DNA from: Nectonema munidae
Taxonomy: Eukaryota; Nematomorpha; Nectonematoida; Nectonematidae
Assembly (NCBI GenBank): GCA_030549495.1
Contig: JAUIRK010001035.1
Span: forward strand, 434,001-498,000
DNA length: 64,000 nucleotides
Reading direction: 5' to 3'
Positions 22,460 to 34,000 of the stretch are shown here, piece by piece. The notes under the pieces were generated by a model that made no database searches, was not told the origin of the DNA, and saw only the letters and a program-made list of their open reading frames with translations. Position 1 is the stretch's first letter; every line of letters begins with the position of its first letter. A program made the translations under genes and the position numbers.

Positions 22460-23720
22460 ATGGTTTTAATGAAGAGCAATAAAGGAAATTTAAAATTGCT
22501 TCGTGTAGGATATATTTACGTTAAACAAAAAGAACTGTCAAAGAGTGTGTTATCATACGAATGTGAAAGAAGGAGATCTAAAGAATCATGTAAAGCAAAA
22601 GTCAGTGAACATCGAAGAATTACAGTCATACACATGCACCCCAAACAGCGAAATGTGAAGCTGCAAAAGTATTTCAAGAAAAAACGCGCACAACAAAGAG
22701 AAGAGACCACACAACAAATAATCGCTGAATGTTGTGCACACTATATCAGATGAGGCAGAAACAAAATTACCTTCCATTCATTTCCTTCGAAGAGATGTAC
22801 GACGCTATAAACATAAAAAAGAGTAACTATTTACCGTTAACATCAAGTGCTCAATATCTTGTTTTACCTGAAAGGGGTGAAAATTTTGTTACAGGATTCA
22901 GTGTTTGAGAGTAAGAGAATTTTAACTCCAAAATGCTTTACATTTTTAAGAAATAATCCTCATTTGTTATGGAACATTTAAAGTCCTTCCTGAAAAGTTG
23001 TCCAAATATATATAATTCATGCCGTGGTAGATCATCGCACTATTCTCTGCATCTATGCACTATTGTCGCATAAGATCAAACAACTTATAACAAATTTATA
23101 CAAGTAAAACACTTGACAAATTGCTCTCCTGCGAGTGCAATGATCGATTTTGAAAGAGTATTGCTGAATACTTTGATATTGCACTTTCCTGAAGCCGATG
23201 ACTTGTGGCAAAATATTTACAGAAAAATACAAGAGTTTGGTTTTCAAAAACATTATCAAGATAATAATTTATTTTCTCTTAAAATGTGAATGTTAGCAGC
23301 CCTTATTCCTCTTGAATCTGTTGATGAAGCGTTTGAAGAGCTTTATTATATTATACCACAAGAATGTTTGCCAGTTTTGGATATCTTTGAAGATACCTAT
23401 ATTGGCAGGCCATGTCGACGAAAACGCCGAGAACTCACATTTAGCATACCTTTGTATACAAGAACAAACAATAAACTTAATCGTACGAATAATTCTGTGG
23501 AAGGATGGTATGAGCTTTGTATCTTTTATTTGGTGTTCTCATCCAGTCACCTGCAAGTTCATGAGTCTCTTCTTAGAGCGAGAAATAAACTTTTAACATG
23601 TTCAGATTATTGCTGGTATCGCTAGTGAACGACTTAGAAAGTACAAGAATGCCACATCACGAATCAATTCAATTGTGCAAACATACCAAAAAAACGTATT
23701 TAGATTATCTTAGGATATTG
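22460..23720 (+). mobile_element. MULE-type transposon gene, FLYWCH finger plus MULE transposase, broken
   Basis: The first frame (22460-22753) looks like a FLYWCH zinc finger. It reads SNKGNLKLLRVGYIYVKQKE, then SYECERRRSKESCKAKV, ITVIHMHPKQRNV and REETTQQIIAE. Near 23130-23290 a second piece reads IDFERVLLNTLILHFPEADD and LWQNIYRKIQEFGFQKHYQD. A third at 23290-23520 reads AALIPLESVDEAFEELYYII, then DIFEDTYIGRPCRRKR and NRTNNSVEGWYE. These match in order the MULE transposase genes with an EDTYIGR and RTNNS-EGWH motif. The middle is degraded with stops. Terminal repeats were not found. Confidence 0.82.
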
Positions 23721-24625
23721 CATTTAACTTAAGGTTTCAGGCATATGTTTAATTTTTGAATAAAAAGTTAGTATTTTTCTGAATTTATCACCTTTTTTAT
23801 CAATCAATTACTATTGTGACTGTTTGCCTACATTTTTATGACTAAATTTATCGCTAGCACCGTTTTAATCACTGTTATTGCTAAGGGTCATTGCGATCTG
23901 TCAAGGTTTCCAAATATCTATCAACTACAAAATTATTCAGAGGCTATAGCACATTATTTGATGATTAACATTTAATATATTGGGACCATTTGACCTCCTT
24001 ATACGAAGTCATGAGATGAAAACCTCATTAATTTGGAAAGACTTGTCTGGTTAATAAACTCATTTATTCATGATTGTACAAATGAAACTAACGGTGAAAA
24101 AAGAGGTTGCAGCTTTGGTACCCGGGCATTTGGGGGAAGAAAAATTTGAGCAAACGGACATTTGGGAGAATGTATCATTTTTCATGTAACATCTAGTAGA
24201 TAATGGTATTCATCACAGAATGCGAAGTATATTCCTCGTTGAAAGATTGCTTTAACGATATAGCTGGCTTTAGTTTAAAGTCTTTGTATAAAATGATTAC
24301 CATTATTGAAAAATAAATTAAAATTGAAGTCTTAATAAAATGACTAGAAAAAGAACTTTATTTCCATAAATAAAATAAAATTAGTAGAAAGATGATATTT
24401 TACAGCCAAATTATTCTACCATTTTCATATATAAAATTGAATATTTCGAAAGTGTGTAAAAAAATTTTACGTTTAATTATAAAAAATATAAAAAGTAAAA
24501 CTAATCGAATGCATAAGATAAAATTAATTAAATATTGTTGCATTTTAGTGTCATTTCACACTCATGACACCTTAAATATTTAAGGCATTACAAAATTAGG
24601 ATGAGAATGTTCTATAGTGATTTGA
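23721..24625. other. FAS 3' flank, no gene
   Basis: Holds the presumed FAS 3' UTR. A minus-strand AATAAA lies near 24355. No thioesterase-like sequence is recognisable on the minus strand here. Confidence 0.55.
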
Positions 24626-25011
24626 TTAATTGCAATTATTGCCCTCTTCTACTAGTAAAGAAGAATTTTCAATTACTTTATTTTTACTTATATCAATGTC
24701 AATATTTTTAGAATTTTTCTCTATTTTAATATCAGATTCACTTTTTTGTTGTCTTGCATTCAATGATGTTTGTTCACTTGCATCTACAATTTTCTTAAGA
24801 TCTCTAAATGTTAATTCGTGAATTTCTTTCGCTGGAAATGTAAGATACTCTCGCTCCAAGCTTTCTTTAACTTCAATACCAGAGAAAGAATCAATTCCAA
24901 GATCACCGAGTGTAACATCAGCATTTATTGATTCGAAGTCTTTTATGCCAAGAATTTTTGATACTGCTTTGATCAAGTCAAATTTAACGCTTGAATCAAC
25001 CATTCGTGTAT
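24626..25011 (-). CDS. FASN: FAS acyl carrier protein and C-terminal tail (last exon)
   Basis: Residues 2253-2380. The phosphopantetheine serine is Ser2294 in [20 protein letters not shown]; relatives usually have [27 protein letters not shown] ends the helical bundle. A polar tail rich in Asn, Ser, Lys and Glu ([20 protein letters not shown]) ends at TAA (24626-24628). In typical animal FAS a thioesterase of about 280 residues follows this linker. No such sequence is seen on the minus strand below 24626. Confidence 0.9.
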
Positions 25012-28000
25012 CTAAAATACAAAAGTTACGAAACATAGATGCATAATAGAAGAAATAAAAATTAAACTTGTAATCTTCGGAGCAAGAAGATAGGATGAGA
25101 CAATTGGAATTGCAAACGGTTTTCTCAGGTTAAAAGATAAGAACTTGTCTAAAGTTGAAAAACAATCGGAGAGTTTTTGAGGCAGAGTACCACTTAATTT
25201 GACATCATTTCTACCTCCAGACAATTTAGCAGCCATGCCTACCTGAAAGAAGAAATAATTAGTGCCAAATAATTTCAGGATTTTTGCTGTTTACGTCTGC
25301 TATGGCACCCCACTGTACGGATAGAGCTGGATATCCATTCCTAACACGATTGAAAGAAATCCTGTCGAGAACAGAATTGGCATACCCATAGGTTACCTGA
25401 CCTAAGTTGCTTCTTCCAGAAACGAGAGAAGAAAATAAAACAAATCTTTCTAACTTTTTGCAACATTTTTGAGTAATTTTATCGAAATTCATAGCTCCTA
25501 TGGCATTTGGAGAGACAACAGTCTTAAAAGATTCATTTGGTTGATTTTCTAATAAATTGTCAGATAATACAGCTGCCAGATGAAAAAATGACTCAATACC
25601 ATTTCCTTTTTAATTAATATAAAATTAATTATAATTAATCCAAATTAGGTGCAAAATAATATATAGATTACCTATTTTTTCATATTTTCGAATAAGTTTA
25701 GTACATTCATAAATTGAAGAAATGTCTACAAGCTCAATATTAACATTAACGTGATTAGCTTTTCGCTTCCAAAGCTTTTGACGATAAAAGTGAACCCCAG
25801 TTGAAAGGCCTTTTCTGGAAATGAGAACTATGTCTGTAGCACCACGAGAAATTATCCAATCTGCTAGTTCCATTCCAAAGGTACTAAGACCACCTTAAAA
25901 AAATAAATATTTAATTAATCGCCATTATTTCAGATATAAATTAAAAATACCGGAGATAATTTGAACATATCCAGGCTTAAAAGTGGTTTTGGGTAAGACA
26001 TTTAGCCTAAGAGAATCTTTATCCATAAAAGAATAGCCCTTTTGTAATTCTTCATTTATACATAGCATAACTTTGCTCATGTGATTTCCTTTAGCCATAT
26101 ATCTAGTTCAGTAGAATATGATATTAAAAATATTTCGAATAATATACTTCTGATACTAAAGTTATTGTATAGAAGGTATGGGGGATGCAGCATCTTATAA
26201 CAGCAAAATCAAAAACTTGATAATTTCACCACGAATCCTTTAACAGCTACAACAATATCTCATTTTATTCTCAATTTAAAGTTATTGATATTAGAATCGG
26301 CAATGGTACATCACTAATTTGTTTATAGGTTGTAAAATTTATACAATTTCAAAAAACATCACTTGGTTCTCGTACGTAAATTTATTGTTTTTAATTTCAA
26401 CTTAAAATCATTGAATTCTTATTTTTTAGAAAATTACAAGTTGATATCAGGGGCGCAAATCTTTAAAATTTTTGGGGGCATAACCTTTTTTTAATGATTT
26501 ACAAAATTTATTATAGAAGAATTTTTGTCCAATGAACACACCACCATTATTACCCGACATTACACTTGCACTGTCCACTTCCAATGCCATCACAACAGAG
26601 GATAACTGCAGCGATTTTATCGAATAATTGTGATAGCATCACATTTTTAGCTCATAAAGAGAACAAAATCTTCATATATGATGGTCAGGGGGAAAACAAA
26701 CTGATAATTCTTCATGTTCGTTATTGTTTTCTTCAAACATTTTAGAAATAAGTTTGACAAGAAAGATGGTTTGATAGTTTAAACCATTTTATAATCAAGG
26801 CATTTTTCTTAACTTGTGTATTCTACTACATTAATTTAACTCATTCAGTTACGGTAATCAATAGGGATAAACGTTTACACGTATACGTATATATGTATTA
26901 AATTAGTAAATAGTTCGGTAAATATAACGTGATTTTTATAATTTTTAGATCACAAAACATGAAAAATTGGAGTCAAGAGCAAACCGCGTTATAACGGTTC
27001 TTCACCGTATTATTCAAAAATAGACTTTATATTGGAGTCAAGAGCAAACCGCGTTATAACGGTTCTTCACCGTATTATTCAAAAATATACTTTATAAAAA
27101 TTTGGATAAAGGAAAATTAATTTGACTAAAAAAATTAGTTGTGTTTCGTCAAATGACTAAGCAAAAGTACATCCTAGCGCAAGAGACATACTATCGTTCT
27201 ATCGTCACTGAATGTGGAAAGTGTCGATGATGGGCTTGCGCAAAGTACTCTATATCGATAATCTACACTACGCACGTTAATGCTTTCCCTGTGATCAATT
27301 CCTTGAAAAGGAAAACTCAATCAGTCTCAAATAAATATTACTTTTATTGATTACGCTAATAATGAGATACTGTAATGTGGAGGTCAACAACAACACATCT
27401 TTTAATTCCCTCCCCTATTATAGATTATTACATCAAGATAGATAAGAATATTTGATCCCCATATTATCTACTACATTTATGAATTTATGTAAAAATTTTA
27501 TCTAGAATAGAGATATTAAAAATTCTAATATTTAAATTTATATCATCTGTATGAAAATTATAATGCAAAAAAGATGGTGTAGGGTTAATCGATGAAAAAT
27601 AATAATTTGAGTCATTTTAGATACATTAAGAGTTGTGTAAAAGAGATGGATGGGATATAATACCTAAAAGCATCTTCTATTTTACTTGCTTCGAAAATCG
27701 TTGTATCCAGAGGTTTGACAACACCTTTAGCGATTCCATCAATCAACAAATCTTTCACTACTAGCCAGTCATTATTACCTGGTTGAAATAGGGCACCTAG
27801 CAATATACCATGGAATGATATATTTTTTAGGAAATGAGACATTCCTATCAAATGAGAAATAAAGATTAACATTAAAATATGAAGCAATATAAAACCTAAT
27901 GGAGAATCATTGGACAAATCGTATTTGCCTATTTCACAAAATCTACCATGCATAGCTAACAGCCTAACACTCGCTTGCAACTTGTCCCCAGTAAGTGAAT

Positions 28001-31000
28001 TCAGAACTACATCAACTCCTTTGCCTTTTGTACACGCTAAGACATGATCATAAAATGTCCAGCTACGCGAGTTTCCAATGTACGCAGCATTTAAACAAGG
28101 AAACTTCTTTAATAAATATTCCTAAATTGATTAAAAAATTAAATTAACGATATTAGAAAATCCCTGATTTTAATTTTAGTAATGAAGCAAAAATAAAGTG
28201 CCCCTTAGGAAAAATTAGAGAATTATCAGGTTCTTTCTCGTTATAATAACTTTACTTTTCGCAAGTTTTGACATACCATAACCTACATTTTTGACATTCT
28301 ATATAGACTTGCCTAATTTATATAAACTACGAATTTTAAGAACATTTAAAAATCTAATTTAATAATACGTCTTTAAAATGACATATGTTAAAATACAGGT
28401 CATCGTTAGAATATTAATAAGTGTCCATAGCTCATGGCTTCTCAAATTCTCGCCCTTTGAACAGTAGTTTAATAAAAGATAAAATCAAATGATGTACAGT
28501 GCATCCTTGATATACCGCCACTATCGAAAATGTAGCTGTCTTATTTGCTTTGAGTAGTATTGTAAAGTACGACATTTAATTAAAGTAAGAAATCCAAAAA
28601 TTTATTTGAACTTTTCTTTTTCTTTTAAAATATCTACCCTTCTTTTAACTTCAAATCCCTAAACTTTGCTGAAATGTTCAGCAATTACCTGTTGACTAGC
28701 CATTAGATGACTTTCATGGAACTCAATGATTTCTTTTTTTTGACACGTTTCTTTACGTTTTGGAGCGTTTTCCATAAGAAGGTGTAGAAAATATAAATAA
28801 TTCGACTGCAAATCAAAAATAATTAGTACTATGTAAAACAACGTGATGCAAAAACAATAATGACGGATATATCATGATATGAAATATGCTCTCCAACTAA
28901 ACATCATATTTTATCGATTTCTGTTGTACATCATCCTTATTCTGTCAGAAACTTAAGCAAGCGTGTTAGATAAACAACTCATTATTCACTGCTAAAATTG
29001 CATCAACAACGCATGGCGTTAAATCGAGGGTTATTTCAATGAAGTAAAGTGTGCTTGTTCTATCAATGTTATTGACGGATAGCGAGGGCCGTTAAATCGG
29101 GGGAATTATAATGGAGAGAAATCGGGTCTACATAATTGTATGGCGGTAAAGCGAGGGGGCAGTGTACTAATGAGTTTGACTTGGCTGTTTACTTACAGCA
29201 AAAAATTGAATTTTGGTTAAACGTCTGAAACTACAGCACTTTCAAACAGGCTCCATGATGTTGAAATAAAGTTTGGTGGTGCGAATTCATTTGTTTTCAA
29301 ACTACTTAAATTTTAATCGGAGCGCTACTGATGAAATAATACAATCCAAAAATGTGATACAGTTGAAAGTAATTGCCCAACTTTTAGAATTTCTGCATAG
29401 CTGACTGGTGAAAATGATTTTTAATATTTATAAAATTGCTCACAAAATGCTAAATAATAACACTTTTATCAATTGTTTTATATAAAAGAGCAAATGATCC
29501 ATCAGTTGAAATAAGCAATAGAAGAAACTATATTTGCATAGATACAAGAGTATGTATATTGTATATGTATTAAATGCATATAAATAATGACACAATAAAG
29601 GAAATCTTTAATATAAAATTGAAATAGGTAATAATTAATAGTTATAATCAAAATTAAGAAAAATAATGTGCAAGCAATGCATGATAATTGATAATAAGAA
29701 AAAAATTAGAAGTGATTGTATAGTTTACATTTTACGTTGAGATGAAGTAGCTTGATAAAAAGTTTATTGAATGACAAAAAATAATTTCAGTCTCAAGTAT
29801 TTGATGAGGACATAAAATATTTTAAGTTTCGATCTAGAATGTTATAGCATTGTAAATGTTAAAATTTTATATTGATAAAATAGTTTAGGATATTTATTCA
29901 TAGAGAATATTTCAGTTTCAATTCCGACGAATATTTTCTCATCATCTTGTATGTAATAAAACGTGTATAAAAGCACTTCTCTTTTATATACTATACCATT
30001 TGTGACTAAACATGGATTAAATTAAATAACTCAGGCTTAATAAAAACAGAAAAAAGGATTCTATAGTATCATAAAAGGAGTATGCTTGAGGCAACAAACA
30101 TTTTAAATAAATACCTTCTTAGCTTCACTTCCAACAGTGGTATATATAACGCAGTCCAGAGATAAGGCAATATTGATAGCAGCTTGTCCAACACCACCAG
30201 ACCCAGAATGAATTAATACACTTTCCCCTTTTTGCAAACGAGCCCTTACTATCAATGCATAATATGCAGTAGAGTAGCAAACGGGAACACTCGCAGACTC
30301 AGGCAAACTCCATTTAGCAGGTACATCCAATAAAAATGAACTCTCGACTTTAACAAAACTTGCAAGACCCTTTGCCGGAACCAAGCCCATCACTCGCTTT
30401 AATTTTTTAACAGGTGAAGTATTATCTTTAGTATAACCAGAAAATTCCATCCCGAATATAGAATCTAAAGAATCTAGATATCTAGGAAGAGCATCTGATG
30501 AAAGTTTACCTTAAAATAACAATAAAACAAATTAATTTTATCCGATCTAAAAAGATATAGTGTAGCTAAAATTGTTTAATGTAAGTAGTTTATTTCATTT
30601 CAATTTATATATGGCACAGGGTAGAAAAAGGTATGCAAAAAAGGTGATAGTTTCTGCCGTATTTCGACCCCACAGGAAGATGATCTTCATCAACGTGAGA
30701 ATCAAGATTTGAAATTTAGGAAGAGGTCAATTTGACAAAAATAAATGAAGAAAAAGTTTCAGTGATAATTAATAGAAAAAGATGAAATAGAAAAGAAATA
30801 AAATATATAAAATTTAAAAGCATAGGCATTTGTGATATAAATGTAGTATGTAGCAAGACATATGTATAATTTTAAAAATTTATTATAAAATAATTTTTGC
30901 CCAATGAACACACCATCATTATTACCCGACATTATACTTACATTGTAAGCTCTCAATCCCACTACAACTGCACAGATTTTATGAAGTCAAATTACCTTGC

Positions 31001-34000
31001 TTGTAATTCTGATCTCATCAACATTCTAGCTCAGTGGTTTTCAAACTGGAGTCCGCGGTTTCGCGAAGAAGTTCCATGGGGATCGAGAAGGGGACACTGA
31101 GAAAAATTTGAAATGTGTATTTTTGTTAAGATGGCTAAAAAAAATATGACGACTCACACTTGAAATTTCGTTTTACTGCATTAAAGTATGGTGAAGAAAA
31201 ACATAAGTGTCTTTTGTGTTCTGAAGTGATAGCATCCACTTTTTAAAGCCGGTCAAGTGAAGCTTGCACTGGTAGTGAAGTACTCGAGTTCGGCAAACAA
31301 AACTATTGGCTGAACGATTGCATAAATTCATGTTTGATAAATAACAAAGGAGTGTTTTTGCAAAAAAAGTATGGTTTGAAAAGTTTCAAAAAATATCTGT
31401 TGTCAAAAAGTTCTACAACATAGCAGAACAGTTGATATTACCTTGCTGGAAAAGATATATTGAATGTGCTAAGAAGTTCTGAAGTTGTAAATTTGAAACA
31501 TATATTCTTGTCAAATGATACCGTTAGAAAGCTAATAGGAGAGATATCTGATGACATGTCAGAAGTGGTTTTATTGATTTGGAATTTGATTTTCGACTTT
31601 GTTGCTCAGAATGATGAAACGATGGATGCTGCAAACTTATGTCAGCTTTGCGTTTACGTACAATATGTATATGACAAGAACCTGGTAGACAATTTTAAAT
31701 TTTGCGAAATTCAGCAATAGAACAACTGCAAGAGAAACATTTGACAGTGATAAATTTTTTATGAATCTGGCTAAGCAAAAATCTCCAGATGTAATTGGTA
31801 CCCAGTGCGCCAAGCCATAAAACCATACCTGATGAGTTGAAAAATATTTGCCACAGTGAATAGACAGTACACGGATACCACCATAATGGAGTAAAAAGCC
31901 CACGTTTGCTCAAAAAAAATTCTACTTACAATATGTAGATTTGGTTGATTTTTCGAACAAATGAGTTGAATTTTCAACAATTTTTATATGTTTTTGAGTC
32001 AAAAATTTTCAAAACTTCGATGATATTATCCGAAATAAAACATTTTTCTTCTTTTCTTATAGACCATCTATAACGCAAATCATATATTTTAGTACAATTT
32101 GAAAAACACAAAAGTTAGTTCCAGTATTTGGTCGTTTTACGGGTTCGAAGTTTTAAACTTTGGTGTAAATAAACAATAAATGATATATGGTGAAAAATAT
32201 ATATAAATATAGAAATGTAGAGGAAAACATAAAAATGAAAAATACGACATAATGAACATTTTGCGTTTGTAAAAAAATATGGTTGCGAAGAAGAATTATA
32301 ATAAATTTCTAAATATTCGAAAAATAGTAGAATGTATATAAAAAAAATGGCTGAAACCTTTTTCAAAAAAAGTTGTCGTATCCTTTGCTCATGTCGATAC
32401 GCTTCTGTTTGTTACATTCAGGAGTGCTCACACTTGTTTAGCATGCGAGCTACTTATAAAATGACCTAGTCAAAATTATCTACCTACTATAAAAATACAA
32501 AACATTGCATTACTGCATGAACTTATAAAAAAAACTGTACATATTTGTTTCACTACAAATTTTATGGTGAGAGCGGACGATAGGTTTACGTTTACTTTTT
32601 CAATACCATGCGATCTACTCACAATGCTCTTGAAATCGACGCAATGGGCACTCCTGCCTTATATCAATCAAAAAACCCCCATGCTTTTTTCACCAAGTAA
32701 AAATATTTATAGCTTGCTTATAATGACTTCAAACAATGGTGAAGAAAAAAAATAAGAGAATATACAAAGTATATTCATACGGCACAATCAAGGTTGGTAA
32801 AAAAATTTTGAAAGCAACATTTGTTCACTTGCATGTTTTGCAAGGAGAGTTTGACGTTGTGATGTCAAAACACGTTGTACAATAATTGTAATATTTTTGA
32901 AAGAGGCATTTGTTTACTTTTTTGGTTCGCCAGAGAAATAGATTTTGCAGCTCTATTGACGTCATACAATATTCTAGGTGTGTAACAATTTTCGAAAGCG
33001 ACAACTGTTTACTTGCTTGGTTTGCGAAAGAAAAGAATTTAGACGTTGTGATTGGTGATAAAAACACGCCGTAAGAACTTTGGTGTAAATTACTCATCAG
33101 TAAAAGCTCTGCTGAGTCTGCTCAGACGATTCAGCCTGATATATATGACGAAGTTTCGACTTAGAAGAGTTTGAAGAAGAAAAAGAAAAAACCCAAGAAG
33201 ATGAAACAGACAAAAATTTATTAGCTCATGATGGAACTAAATTCTTCTGAGAACCTCAAAATACAATTACCGGTCGTGCCCAAGCTCAGAATTGTCGCAA
33301 CTTGTCCTTATGGTCCCACAGATGAAGCAAAAAGTTTGGAAGATGTAATGAAAATCTTCAATCTATTTTTTGATATTGTTTTGATCAATTTTTGCAAATG
33401 ACGAAAAAAGGCAGAAGAAAATATAAGTAATTTTTATAATTTTTTTTATAACTTCATGTAAATGTAGAGGTATTAGTATTAGTAATTTGTTTTAGTAAAA
33501 GAACTCCAAAATGGGAAGAGTTAAGAGCTTGCTACGAAGGATTTAAAATTAGTGACCTATTAGCGTATTTTAGATGTCTTATTCACATCCGGCAAGCTAA
33601 AGACCAAAGAATAGCGACACGACATCCTTTGTCTATGAATAGCGATCCGTTTTTACGAGCAGCAATGGGAAAACGAATATTTACTTTATAAATATTTTTA
33701 TTCGTTTTGATAGTGTCGAACATAGAAATCAAAATGATAAATTGTCTGCTGTCAGAGTGATTCCTGATAAATTTTTTGAAAACTGTTACAGATCGTCACT
33801 ATTGATGAACAACTAGTGAAGTTTAGAAAGGGATTCCCAGTCAAAATACATGACAAAAGTAAAACTGGTCACTATGGCATAAAAATATACCATTTAAACG
33901 ATACTAACACTTTTTATGTTATGAAGCCAGAAATTTATATTTCTGGATTGACTGATAGAAATTACTTTTTTAGTTTAGAAATTTGTAAACGTTTGATTAC

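Larger units (their letters stand above)
26103..27663 (-). other. FAS intron with hAT edge and repeats
   Basis: It holds a hAT-like left end CAGGGGCGCAAAT at about 26450, one copy of a dispersed repeat (26505-26615), another (26790-26872), and a 65-bp tandem duplication (26966-27095). Otherwise no coding signal. Confidence 0.6.

Noticed and set aside
27180-27480. Moderately GC-richer stretch with a look of a solo repeat edge
   Set aside because: No flanking duplication, second copy or coding part could be identified.
30897-31100. Open frame starting [14 protein letters not shown]
   Set aside because: It lies in a dispersed repeat (also at 26505) and runs across a hAT end, so it is unlikely to be a gene.
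32115-32755. Several open frames of 60-80 codons in the large FAS intron
   Set aside because: Low-complexity hydrophobic translations typical of AT-rich non-coding DNA; no recognisable motif.
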